Positions 1 through 7,167 are shown, numbered from the stretch's first letter. The stretch is DNA of 13,953 nucleotides from Ruminococcaceae bacterium UBA5401 (GCA_002409675.1 DHOB01000031.1:20343-34295), one strand, 5' to 3'. Numbers and translations are program-made. The notes: generated from the sequence alone by a model not told the origin.

Positions 1-205
1 GCGAATGCCGGGACCGCGGGAACGCAGTCGAACGCCGCGCGCTGGACCCGCCCGAACACCGGGACGGCGGGAACGCAGTCGAATGCAAACGCCGGGACCG
101 CGGGAACGCAGTCGAACGCCGCGCGCTGGACCCGCCCGAACACCGGGACGGCCGGGGCGCAGTCGAACGCGAATGCCGGGACGGCCGGCCAGACCGCACC
201 GAAAA
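1..205 (+). repeat. 84-bp tandem repeat (28 codons) within the repeat protein
   Basis: Bases 1-84 and 85-168 are nearly identical: I count six differences by eye, confined to the first six bases and the last 22. A third, diverged copy starts at 169. The period is a multiple of three, so the frame is kept. Each unit contains two copies of an 11-residue motif (A/T-GTAGTQSNA), separated by an 18-base insert encoding ARWTRP. Confidence 0.85.
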
Positions 206-348
206 CCGGGACGGCCGGCACACAGTCCAACCCCTGCAACTGCGGGCAGAGCGGGAACACAGGCGCTGCCGCACAGCCGTCGGGGAGTTCCCCGTCCGGT
301 TCCAAGCCAAAGTCGAATACGCCGTATTATATGTGGAAGTTCCAGTAG
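1..348 (+). CDS. C-terminal part of a low-complexity Gly/Thr/Ala/Asn repeat protein (5' end outside window)
   Basis: The reading frame is open from base 1 to a TAG at 346-348; its start lies before the window. The 115 visible residues are rich in Gly, Thr, Ala, Asn and Gln. They are built on a unit close to AGTAGTQSNAN, twice interrupted by ARWTRP. A Cys pair (NPCNCGQSGN) and a Ser/Pro/Lys stretch follow, and the protein ends in PYYMWKFQ. I chose this frame because the other two + frames give Arg/Pro-rich or poorly structured translations, and because a hairpin follows the stop by about 24 bases. Proteins of this composition are often surface or spore-coat proteins, but no anchor, signal or domain is visible here, so the function is unknown. 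The frame choice is fairly secure; the role is not. Confidence 0.6.
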   Translation, partial: ANAGTAGTQSNAARWTRPNTGTAGTQSNANAGTAGTQSNAARWTRPNTGTAGAQSNANAGTAGQTAPKTGTAGTQSNPCNCGQSGNTGAAAQPSGSSPSGSKPKSNTPYYMWKFQ

Positions 349-371
349 ACTTTTTCCAGACAGGGTGGCAG

Positions 372-415
372 AACACAGGCACCCGGAGGGAAATTCCTTC
401 CGGGCGCCTGTGTTT
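372..415. terminator. Hairpin terminator between convergent genes
   Basis: AACACAGGC (372-380) pairs with GCCTGTGTT (406-414), and CCCGGA (382-387) pairs with TCCGGG (399-404). One A/C mismatch lies between the two arms, and a short GGG/CCT extension closes on an AAATT loop. A TTT run follows on the + strand. The hairpin sits between the stop of the + strand repeat protein (348) and the stop of the - strand epimerase-like gene (459), so it probably serves both directions. The T tract is short on the + strand and nearly absent on the - strand. Confidence 0.75.
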
Positions 416-458
416 GTATCCGGCAAAGATTCCGCTGTGCGGTTCCTCCGGCCGGCTT

Positions 459-1337
459 TTACAGCAGGGTGATGGTGAAAGAGTGCGTGCGCGCTTCACC
501 GGGCGCGAGGAATTTGACGCCGCGCTTGTGCTCGAAGGTGTCGTCCTCGTCGGTGCAGGTCGAAATCCCGGTCCAAGGCTCGAGCGCCAGGAACGGGCCG
601 CCGTTTTTGCTGGTCCAGACGATGAAGTAGTCGAAGCCGGGGAAATCCAGCCGCGCGCCGCGCCCCGTCGCCGGGTTGCGGAGGGCCGCCGAGCGGGACC
701 GGAGCTGGTCGAAAATCTGGCAGTCGTAGGCGAACCAGGCGCGGTCCAGGTGGAAGACTTTCTCGTTGTTGAGGACCACCTGGCGGTGGTTCACGTCCAC
801 CAGGCCGTCCAGCAGTGCGCGCGGGCAGGCCGCGAATTCCTTATCGGCAAATTCCACCTCATAGTCCTCGAACTTCTCGCCGTCCAGCAGCGGGCAGCGG
901 AAAGCCGGGTGCGCGCCGACGAAATACGGCATCACGTCCCTGTCCCGGTTCACGGCCGTCATGGCGTAGGTCAGCGTCTTGCCGCTGAGGGAGTATTTGA
1001 CCCGGAACTCGAAATCGTACGGGAACTCGCGCCTGGTCTCTTCCGAAGAGCGGATGGTGAATTCCGCCGAGGATTCCGTGCCGGCGGTCAGCGTAAATTC
1101 CCGCTTGCGCACGGCGCCGTGGCGCTCCATGCGGCAGGTGCCCCCGTTGGCGGTCCTCGCCGTTTTGTTGCGCAGGCTCCCCACGATGGGGAACAGCACC
1201 GGGGACTGCGACTTCCAGTATGTCGGGTCGCCCTGCCACAGGTACTGGGTGCCGGTTTCGTCCGTCAGGGACGAAAGCTCGGCGCCCTTTGACTTGATAA
1301 CCGCCTTCACGCTCCCGCTGTGAATCGTCTGATTCAT
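459..1337 (-). CDS. Aldose 1-epimerase (galactose mutarotase)-like protein, LacX type
   Basis: The 292-residue product matches the LacX-type branch of the aldose 1-epimerase superfamily, cytoplasmic beta-sandwich proteins that interconvert sugar anomers. Visible hallmarks are YLWQGDP (32-38), SPVLFPIVG (45-53), MERHG with His73, GAHPAFRCP with His143, and LALEPWTG with Glu253. These are the expected two His and catalytic Glu. Length is normal for the family. The start is supported by GAGGG about 8 bases upstream. It is the last gene of the LacI-kinase-reductase-epimerase cluster, 137 bp after the reductase, and that gap carries its own promoter-like sequence. Substrate is unknown; LacX-like members are often annotated only as mutarotase-related. 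There is no signal peptide. Confidence 0.85.
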   Translation of the reverse strand: MNQTIHSGSVKAVIKSKGAELSSLTDETGTQYLWQGDPTYWKSQSPVLFPIVGSLRNKTARTANGGTCRMERHGAVRKREFTLTAGTESSAEFTIRSSEETRREFPYDFEFRVKYSLSGKTLTYAMTAVNRDRDVMPYFVGAHPAFRCPLLDGEKFEDYEVEFADKEFAACPRALLDGLVDVNHRQVVLNNEKVFHLDRAWFAYDCQIFDQLRSRSAALRNPATGRGARLDFPGFDYFIVWTSKNGGPFLALEPWTGISTCTDEDDTFEHKRGVKFLAPGEARTHSFTITLL

Positions 1338-1382
1338 GTAAACGCCCTCTTTTCAGAATTCCTGCCGCCCTTCCGGCAAAGC

Positions 1383-1405
1383 CCCCGGTTCTGCGGCTGC
1401 CGGGG
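1383..1405 (-). other. Small stem-loop in the leader of the epimerase-like gene
   Basis: CCCCGG (1383-1388) and CCGGGG (1400-1405) form a 6-bp GC stem with an 11-base loop. It lies between the candidate promoter and the start codon, so it would be part of the leader RNA. No T tract follows it on the - strand. Nearby GC-rich arms could form competing pairs. Function is unknown. Confidence 0.35.
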
Positions 1406-1431
1406 ATGTGGACCCCCCGATTTCACAGATG

Positions 1432-1460
1432 ATTCTACCACAGATTCCGCCGCGCAACAA
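1432..1460 (-). promoter_or_regulatory. Candidate internal promoter for the epimerase-like gene
   Basis: Read on the - strand: TTGTTG (complement of 1455-1460), a 17-base spacer, then TAGAAT (complement of 1432-1437). A TG one base before the -10 gives an extended -10. It lies just after the reductase stop and would give a leader of roughly 90 bases. It suggests that the epimerase-like gene can be transcribed apart from the rest of the cluster. Confidence 0.55.
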
Positions 1461-1474
1461 GTGCCGTTCCGGCT

Positions 1475-2509
1475 TTACCAGGGGGTGATTTCCCCGTTCG
1501 GGTCCCAGAGGTCCCGCCAGTCCTGGCCGACTTTCCAGCAGAACACCTGGCCCTTAATCAGGCGGCAGTTCCGGTCGGCGGCCCTGACGGCGGCCATTTC
1601 CTCGTCGGTGAGCGGGTCTTCCGTGACCGCCCTCAGGTTGGCGAGATAGTTTTTGCGGTGCACCGAAAACGGAATCGGAATCTGGCCGCGCTGCGCGGCC
1701 CATTTTACGCAGATGACGGCCGGGTGCACGCCGTGCGCCCGGGCGATTTTCTGAATCGCGGGCTGCTCGATGTCGACCGCGTCGTCCGGCGTCTTGTCGC
1801 GGTCCGGGCGCTTCGGCGAGCCGATGGGGCAGAAGCCGATGGGCTGGATGCCGTTCTTCACGCAGAAATCGAAGAACTCCGGCTGCTGAAAGCAGGGGTG
1901 CAGCTCCATCTCGTTGCAGGCGGGCTTGATTTTCGCATCCCGCAGCACCCGCTTCATTTTCGGTATCGTCATGTTGGAGGTGCCGATGTTGCGCACCAGG
2001 CCGAGCTCCACCAGCCTTTCCATCGCGCTCCACGTCTCCATGTACTCCCCGTGGATGTAGGGGCGCGCGTCCGGGTTGTGGTAGTCTTCGGCGCAGCCCG
2101 GCGGGTGGTAGTTCGGGAACGGCCAGTGCACCAGGTAGAGGTCGAGGAAATCCAGCCGCAGGTCCCGCAGGGATTTTTTGCAGGATTCAATCACGTCGCC
2201 GTATTTGTGCTTGTCGTTCCAGACCTTTGAGGTGATGAAGAGGTCCTCGCGGCGGACTCCGCCTTTCTGGATGCGCTCCAGAGATTCGCCGACCTGCGCT
2301 TCGTTCATATAGCAGGCCCCGCAGTCGAACGCGCGGTAGCCGACCTCCGCGGCGCCGAACACCGCCGCCGCAATCTCGTCGGCGGAATATCGGTCGGAGC
2401 CGAACGTCCCCAGGCCGATGGCGGGCATCCTGTCCCCCGTGCGCAGAACGCGCCGCGGGACTTTCTCAGGGTCCACGCCGTCGGCCGCAATCCGGAATTC
2501 CGTGTCCAT
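1475..2509 (-). CDS. Aldo/keto reductase
   Basis: This 344-residue cytoplasmic protein is an NAD(P)H-dependent aldo/keto reductase with a TIM-barrel fold. Seen: MPAIGLGTFGSD (28-39), FDCGACYMNEAQVGE (61-75) with Asp62 and Tyr67, FITSKVWND with Lys95, YLVHWPFP with His128, IGTSNM (175-180), and IPIPFSVHRKNYLANL near 277-292 in place of the usual IPKS cofactor segment. The Asp/Tyr/Lys/His tetrad is complete. The frame is open 75 bases further upstream, but I place the start at 2509 because AAAAGGAG lies about 8 bases before that ATG and the family's N-terminal motif begins about 20 residues later. It follows the kinase by 71 bp. It could reduce an aldose or ketose to a polyol, or oxidise a polyol; the substrate cannot be read. 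Confidence 0.9.
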   Translation of the reverse strand: MDTEFRIAADGVDPEKVPRRVLRTGDRMPAIGLGTFGSDRYSADEIAAAVFGAAEVGYRAFDCGACYMNEAQVGESLERIQKGGVRREDLFITSKVWNDKHKYGDVIESCKKSLRDLRLDFLDLYLVHWPFPNYHPPGCAEDYHNPDARPYIHGEYMETWSAMERLVELGLVRNIGTSNMTIPKMKRVLRDAKIKPACNEMELHPCFQQPEFFDFCVKNGIQPIGFCPIGSPKRPDRDKTPDDAVDIEQPAIQKIARAHGVHPAVICVKWAAQRGQIPIPFSVHRKNYLANLRAVTEDPLTDEEMAAVRAADRNCRLIKGQVFCWKVGQDWRDLWDPNGEITPW

Positions 2510-2533
2510 CAGAATCGCTCCTTTTCTGTGTTT

Positions 2534-2567
2534 GCCGGGTGGAAAAACCTCGGCCTTTTCACCCGGC
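2534..2567 (-). other. Stem-loop between kinase and reductase genes
   Basis: GCCGGGTG (2534-2541) pairs perfectly with CACCCGGC (2560-2567), and one G-T and three A-T pairs extend this to a 12-bp stem with a 10-base loop. No T tract follows on the - strand; the reductase ribosome site comes soon after. It is therefore unlikely to be a full terminator. It may protect or mark the end of the upstream message and set different levels for kinase and reductase. Confidence 0.6.
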
Positions 2568-2580
2568 CCGGCAGCCGCTT

Positions 2581-4098
2581 TCACGGCGCCGTTTCTTCCT
2601 CCCGACTTTTCATCAGGCCCTTCAGCCGCTCGTACAGCTCCCGGTATTCCCGGAAGATCGGCTCGTACCGCCGGTGCGCGGCGGCGTCCGGCGTATGGAC
2701 GCGCCGGATTCGGACGGTTTTGGCCACCGCGTCCTCGAAGCCCGCGTAGACGCCCGTGCCGACTCCGGCGAGAATGGCGGCGCCGAGCGTGGTCGCGGTG
2801 TCCGACGACGGCACCTGGATGGTTTTGCCGGTCACGTCCGCCTTGATCTGCGTCCAGAGCCTGCTGTTCGCGGCGCCGCCTATTGCGTTCATCTTCGTCA
2901 CGGTGGCGCCCGCCTCCCGCGCCGTCAGCAGGTTGTGGTAAAGTGAGAACGCGACTCCCTCCAGCGTCGCGCGGATGAAATGGGCGCGGGTCTTGGAATA
3001 GTCGATGCCGAAATAGACGCCCTTCGCATCGGGGTTCCAGATGGGCGAGCGCTCACCCGCCAGATAGGGCAGGAAAATCAGCCCGTCCGCGCCCGGGGGA
3101 ATCCGGGCCGCCTCCTCGTCCATGCGGCGGAACGGGTTTTCCGGGCGGTCCGCGTTTTCCTGCGCGCCGAACTCCCGCAGGAACCAGCGGAGCGACCCGC
3201 CGCCCACCGTGCCGCCCTGCAGCAGCCAGCGGCCCGGCACCACGTGCTGCCCCAGTATCAGGCGCTTGTGGGCTTTGAACTCCCCCGTGCAGAGGGACAT
3301 GCCGCCCGCCTGGCCGCCCTGTTCCTGTGTCTCGCCGGGGCGGATGACCCCCGCGCCGAGCGCCCCGCAGGCGGCGTCCAGACCGCCCGCCACCACCGGG
3401 GTCCCGCGGCGCAGGCCGGTCTGCTCCGCGGCGCGGGCATGGACCGTTCCGACCACCTTGCAGCAGGGGGCCAGGCCGGGCAGCTTTTCAAGGTCGATGC
3501 CGAGCAGGTCCGCCGCCCTTTCGTCCCACGCGCCCCGGCGCATGTCGAAGCAGTGCAGCCCGTACCCCTGCGAGACGTCCTGCGTGACGGCGCCCGTCAG
3601 CCGGTAGACGATGTAGCCGTTGGACTGCAGAATCCTGCAGGTCCGCCGGTAAAGGTCCGGCCGGTGCCGCTTGAACCACAGGATTTTTCCCGTGGTGTAA
3701 GAGGGCTGCAGCGGGTTGCCGCAGAGGCTGAAAAGCTCCTCCGCTTCGGGACGGGCGTTCCACTCCGCGCACAAGCCCGCCGCGCGGGTATCCATCCAGA
3801 TCGGGTCGCCGCAGAGCACCCGGCCTTCCCGGTCCAGCAGGATGCAGGACCAGCTCTGCCCGTCCACGCCGACCCCGGTGATCTCCGCGGGCGGGACGCG
3901 CGAGCTTTCCAGCACCGAGCGCACCGCTGCGCAGAGGGCCTGCCACCAGTCCTCGGGGTTCTGCTCCACCCGGCCGGGGGCGGGGTAGGCGACCGCATAT
4001 CCCTGCGCGCTCTGGGCGGCCGCTTTCCCGTCCGGCGCAAAAAGCGCCGCCTTGCACGCCGACGTGCCGATGTCGATTCCCAGTAGATAATTTGCCAT
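2581..4098 (-). CDS. FGGY-family carbohydrate kinase, xylulokinase-like
   Basis: This 505-residue cytoplasmic kinase transfers phosphate from ATP to a sugar or polyol. Seen: YLLGIDIGTSACKAALF (4-20) for phosphate binding; GVDGQSWSCILLD (77-89); FGGY signature 1 at Ser133-His145 (SYTTGKILWFKRH); AGGLDAACGALGAG with the expected catalytic base Asp241; FLPYLAGERSP (342-352); FGGY signature 2 at Gly360-Glu380; and IGGAANSRLW (406-415). The QMHG motif of typical XylB proteins is replaced by QSWS (81-84), so the substrate may not be D-xylulose. I chose the start at 4098 because GGGAGGAG lies 7 bases upstream; the frame extends further up without a ribosome site. It is the first structural gene after the LacI gene, and an operator-like site lies just ahead of it. 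Confidence 0.88.
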   Translation of the reverse strand: MANYLLGIDIGTSACKAALFAPDGKAAAQSAQGYAVAYPAPGRVEQNPEDWWQALCAAVRSVLESSRVPPAEITGVGVDGQSWSCILLDREGRVLCGDPIWMDTRAAGLCAEWNARPEAEELFSLCGNPLQPSYTTGKILWFKRHRPDLYRRTCRILQSNGYIVYRLTGAVTQDVSQGYGLHCFDMRRGAWDERAADLLGIDLEKLPGLAPCCKVVGTVHARAAEQTGLRRGTPVVAGGLDAACGALGAGVIRPGETQEQGGQAGGMSLCTGEFKAHKRLILGQHVVPGRWLLQGGTVGGGSLRWFLREFGAQENADRPENPFRRMDEEAARIPPGADGLIFLPYLAGERSPIWNPDAKGVYFGIDYSKTRAHFIRATLEGVAFSLYHNLLTAREAGATVTKMNAIGGAANSRLWTQIKADVTGKTIQVPSSDTATTLGAAILAGVGTGVYAGFEDAVAKTVRIRRVHTPDAAAHRRYEPIFREYRELYERLKGLMKSREEETAP

Positions 4099-4117
4099 CC
4101 GCTTCTCCTCCCTTAAA

Positions 4118-4131
4118 GCTAACCGGTTCGC
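4118..4131. promoter_or_regulatory. Operator-like site upstream of the kinase gene
   Basis: GCTAACCGGTTCGC is a 14-base imperfect palindrome with an AACCGGTT core and one mismatched pair. Thirteen bases (4119-4131) are identical to a second copy at 5197-5209 before the LacI gene. It ends about 20 bases from the kinase start. A core with a central CG step is typical of LacI-family operators. A weak promoter-like TTGTGC lies upstream on the - strand, but I see no convincing -10 box. Confidence 0.75.
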
Positions 4132-4168
4132 GCTTGCCGCGCACAAATCTTCCCTTTGGTTCCGGGGC

Positions 4169-5170
4169 CTACAGCCGCCGGACGGATTCGCCCTCCACCA
4201 GCGCCGTCTTGAGCCGGTAGGTGCGGCGGGGGCTCTGCAGGCTGCCGTCCAGCCGGCCGAGCATCACGCGGGCGGCCGTCTCCGCCATCTGGCGCATCGG
4301 CTGCACCACCATCCACAGGCGCGGCCGCACCACCTGGGCCAGCGTCAGGTTGTCGAATCCGATGACGGACAGGTCCTCCGGGAACCGGACGCCCAGCTCG
4401 TTCAGGGCCACGACCGCGCCGAGGGTGATTTCGTAGTTGGTCAGGTAGACGGCCGTGGGCGGCTCTTTGAGGGCCAGCAACTTCTTCATGCCGTCGTAGC
4501 CGTGCCGGACGGAAAGCTCGCCCTCCTCCGCCAGCTCCTGGCGAAAGGAAATGCCGCGGCTGCGGAGCGCTTCGACGTACCCCGCCAGGCGCTCGCGGGC
4601 GGTAAAGGAATCCCGCCCGCCGCAGAGGATGCCGATCCGGCGGTGCCCCCGGCGAACCAGGGCCGCCACGGCGCTGCGCGAGGCCCCGGCGTTGTCGGCG
4701 AGCACGCTGTCGAAACGGCCGCCGTGAAAGGTCCGGTCAATCAGGACCACCGGCACGCCCCGGTCTGCGGCTCTGGAAAGATAGGCCGGGTTTTCCGACG
4801 ACGGGATATTGAAGATGCCGTCCACCTGCTTGGCGAGCAGAAAATCGAGCTCTTCCCCCTCGGCGGCCGGGTCGCCGCGGCAGTCGCAGACGATGGTGCC
4901 GTATCCCTTCCCGCGCAGGATGTCCTCCACCCTGGCGATGATGGTGCTCGCAAAGATATTGTCGAGATAGGGAATCAGCACCCCGACCGTTTTGGTCCTG
5001 CTGGTGGCAAGGCCGCGGGCGACTTCGTTGACCCGGTAGTGCAGCGCCCTGACGGCCCTTTCGATTTTTTCGCGGTTCTCCGGCAGAACGTGGCCGCCGT
5101 TGAGGAACTTGGATACCGTCGCCACCGAGAGCCCCGTCGCCCTCGTGATGTCCCGTATGGTGGCCGCCAT
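4169..5170 (-). CDS. LacI-family transcriptional regulator
   Basis: This is a 333-residue DNA-binding repressor of normal family length. The N-terminal helix-turn-helix TIRDITRATGLSVATVSKFL (4-23) is followed by the hinge region VNEVARGLATSRTKTVGVL (47-65). The ligand domain shows VVLIDR (141-146), ARERLAGY (191-198) and VIGFDN (269-274), as in periplasmic-binding-protein-like sugar sensors. The start is supported by GGAGGTG about 5 bases before the ATG. It leads the kinase-reductase-epimerase cluster, 70 bp before the kinase, and is divergent from the histidine kinase operon. A consensus promoter lies before it with an operator-like AACCGGTT site right after the -10, which suggests self-repression. 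The inducer is presumably a sugar or sugar phosphate of this pathway; that is inference. Confidence 0.93.
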   Translation of the reverse strand: MAATIRDITRATGLSVATVSKFLNGGHVLPENREKIERAVRALHYRVNEVARGLATSRTKTVGVLIPYLDNIFASTIIARVEDILRGKGYGTIVCDCRGDPAAEGEELDFLLAKQVDGIFNIPSSENPAYLSRAADRGVPVVLIDRTFHGGRFDSVLADNAGASRSAVAALVRRGHRRIGILCGGRDSFTARERLAGYVEALRSRGISFRQELAEEGELSVRHGYDGMKKLLALKEPPTAVYLTNYEITLGAVVALNELGVRFPEDLSVIGFDNLTLAQVVRPRLWMVVQPMRQMAETAARVMLGRLDGSLQSPRRTYRLKTALVEGESVRRL

Positions 5171-5196
5171 GCCTTCACCTCCGCCAATCCTGGAAA

Positions 5197-5209
5197 CTAA
5201 CCGGTTCGC
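5197..5209. promoter_or_regulatory. Operator-like site downstream of the LacI gene promoter
   Basis: CTAACCGGTTCGC is identical to 4119-4131. On the - strand it begins about 8 bases after the -10 box, so it would cover roughly +3 to +15 of the transcript. A repressor bound there would block its own initiation or escape. Confidence 0.78.
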
Positions 5210-5217
5210 TCACCAGC

Positions 5218-5246
5218 AGTATACCGGCGGGCGGAAAAAATGTCAA
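5218..5246 (-). promoter_or_regulatory. Promoter of the LacI gene (and possibly the kinase cluster)
   Basis: On the - strand: perfect TTGACA (complement of 5241-5246), a 17-base spacer, then TATACT (complement of 5218-5223). It is a near-consensus sigma-A promoter. The predicted start is near 5211, about 40 bases before the ATG. Confidence 0.88.
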
Positions 5247-5320
5247 GGGGGAAAGAGCAAATTTTCCGGAGAAAACGGCGCCTGCCGCGCACTGGAAAAA
5301 TTTTTAATGCGACATTTTTA

Positions 5321-5349
5321 TTGCTAAATTCAAAGAGACTTTATATAAT
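5321..5349 (+). promoter_or_regulatory. Promoter of the sensor operon
   Basis: TTGCTA (5321-5326), a 17-base spacer, then perfect TATAAT (5344-5349). The predicted start is near 5356, which leaves a leader of about 27 bases before the ATG at 5383. The sequence upstream is AT-rich (around 5296-5325), unlike the rest of the window. Confidence 0.85.
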
Positions 5350-5382
5350 GTAGACAAATGAATGCCCGGAAGAAGGATCAGA

Positions 5383-7167
5383 ATGCCCCGTGCAACTCGC
5401 ATTTTCCGGCAGGCGGGCGGCGCCCCGAAGCGGAGACGGCCCTCCCCTTTTCACTGGAACAGCCTGTGGATGCTCACGGCCGCCGTGACGCTGGGGATTT
5501 CCCTTGCGGCCGTGCTCGCCGTCACCAAAATCGTCTATTCCCACGCCAACCAGACCATCAACCAGTCCATTGAGCAGAGCAATGCCCAGGTGGACAGCAA
5601 CGTGGCGTCTTCCATCGACCAGTACATCCACGAGATGGTCTCCATCTCCGACAGCGTCGCCAACCTGCTCAACGAGTTCCCCGCGGCCGAGCTGAACCGC
5701 AGGCTGTTCGTCTTTCTGCGCGAGGATATTGAGACCATCGCCGTTTTCGACCGGAACGGGACCCCCCTCGTCGCGACCGACAACCGGGCCATGCGCAGCG
5801 ACATTTCGGTCACGCAGCAGAGCTGGTTCACGGGCGCCAGCACCAGCGGCCGGCGCTACCTGATTTCCCAGCCGCACGTGCAGCGGCTGTACCGCGGGGA
5901 ATACCCGTGGGTCATCACGCTGAGCCGCAGCGTCTCGTGGGTGCAGAACGGCAGCAAGTACTACGGCATCATGATTGTCGACATGAATTTTTCGCGCATC
6001 AAATACCTGTGCTCCCGCGACCTGGAAAGCGGCGGCTACATCTACATCACCGACCAGATGGGGGATGTGGTCTACCACCCGAAGCAGCAGATGATCTACG
6101 CCGGCGTCCTGCCGAAGGACATCCCGTCGGAGGAAAACCTGAGCGAGGGCAGCTCCGTGGTGGACGGCGGGGGCGGCAAGCTTGCGGTCTGCGTGAGGAC
6201 CCTGTCGAACGCCGCGTGGCGCGTGGTCGGCGTCACGTCGATGAACGGGCTCGCCACCTACGACGGCGGGCCGGACACCTATGTCGAGGTGGCCATCCTG
6301 CTGCTGGCGGCCGCCATCCTTGCGGGCAGCCTGTTCATCAGCCGGCAGATGGTGCAGCCGCTGCACAACCTGATGACGCTGATGGGGCGCGTCTCCAAAG
6401 GGGAAGAGACCGCGCCGGCGCCGGTCACCGGCATCTATGAGGCGGGCCGGCTCGGCGACAGCTTCAACCGGATGGTCACGCGCATCCGGCAGCTCATGGT
6501 GCAGGTCCGCACGGAGCAGGAGCAGCTCCACCGCAGCGAGCTCAAGACGCTGAACGCGCAGATCAATCCGCACTTTCTCTACAATACGCTGGATTCCGTC
6601 GTCTGGCTCGCGCAGAGCGGGGACGAGAAGCATGTGGTCCAGATGGTGCTGGCGCTCTCCAAATATTTCAGGCTCTCGCTTTCCGGGGCGAAGGACTTCA
6701 TCACGGCCGGGGAGGAGCTGCAGCAGGTTGAAAATTACCTGATTATCCAGAAGATGCGCTTCGGGGATTCCTTCACGTATCAAATCACCTGCGAGGACGA
6801 GGTCCGCAGTGCGCAAACCCCGAAAATCGTCCTGCAGCCGATTGTGGAGAACGCCATCGTGCACGGCGTCGGCACGCTGAGCGAGGGCGGAAAAATCTTG
6901 ATTGAGGCGCATCGTTCGGGCAGGGAACTGGAGTTTTCGGTGCGCGACAACGGGTGCGGCATCAAGCCGGACGTGCTGGCGCATATTCTGGAAAGGAACC
7001 CCAGCTCCCGCTCCGGCATCGGCCTGAAGAACGTGCACCAGCGCATCAAGCTGGCGTGCGGGCAGGAGTACGGCCTGCAGGTGGAGAGCGAGCTGGACGA
7101 GGGCACGGTGGTGCGGGTTCGCCTGCCCCTGCGGTACGACGCGCCGCAGAAAGGGGGAGCGGAATGA
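5383..7167 (+). CDS. Membrane sensor histidine kinase, YesM/LytS type, with Cache-like outer domain
   Basis: This 594-residue protein senses an outside signal and phosphorylates a response regulator. Seen: a basic N-terminus; transmembrane segment about 29-52; an outer domain of about 250 residues (53-301), probably Cache-like; transmembrane segment about 302-320; a HAMP linker about 321-373; the His_kinase motif LNAQINPHFLYNTLDSVVWL with His397; N box QPIVENAIVHG (Asn490); G1 VRDNGCGI; and G2 SGIGLKNVHQRI. An in-frame ATG at 5362 exists, but it sits about 6 bases after the predicted transcription start and has no ribosome site. The ATG at 5383 has GAAGGA upstream. Its stop overlaps the ATG of the binding lipoprotein (ATGA), which implies coupled translation. 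The partner regulator is two genes down at 8175. Likely autophosphorylation in trans on His397 is known for the family. Confidence 0.93.
   Translation: MPRATRIFRQAGGAPKRRRPSPFHWNSLWMLTAAVTLGISLAAVLAVTKIVYSHANQTINQSIEQSNAQVDSNVASSIDQYIHEMVSISDSVANLLNEFPAAELNRRLFVFLREDIETIAVFDRNGTPLVATDNRAMRSDISVTQQSWFTGASTSGRRYLISQPHVQRLYRGEYPWVITLSRSVSWVQNGSKYYGIMIVDMNFSRIKYLCSRDLESGGYIYITDQMGDVVYHPKQQMIYAGVLPKDIPSEENLSEGSSVVDGGGGKLAVCVRTLSNAAWRVVGVTSMNGLATYDGGPDTYVEVAILLLAAAILAGSLFISRQMVQPLHNLMTLMGRVSKGEETAPAPVTGIYEAGRLGDSFNRMVTRIRQLMVQVRTEQEQLHRSELKTLNAQINPHFLYNTLDSVVWLAQSGDEKHVVQMVLALSKYFRLSLSGAKDFITAGEELQQVENYLIIQKMRFGDSFTYQITCEDEVRSAQTPKIVLQPIVENAIVHGVGTLSEGGKILIEAHRSGRELEFSVRDNGCGIKPDVLAHILERNPSSRSGIGLKNVHQRIKLACGQEYGLQVESELDEGTVVRVRLPLRYDAPQKGGAE

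Noticed and set aside
1..205. Tandem repeats as a possible CRISPR array
   Set aside because: The 84-bp units are nearly identical over their whole length with no unique spacers, and they keep an open reading frame.
5..472. 155-codon frame in another phase through the repeat region
   Set aside because: It reads as Arg/Pro-rich repeats, runs through the hairpin and into the converging gene, and its ATG has no ribosome site; frame 1 fits better.
333..1292. 319-codon + strand frame opposite the epimerase-like gene
   Set aside because: The - strand protein has the catalytic His/His/Glu and a ribosome site; the + strand frame is a mirror product.
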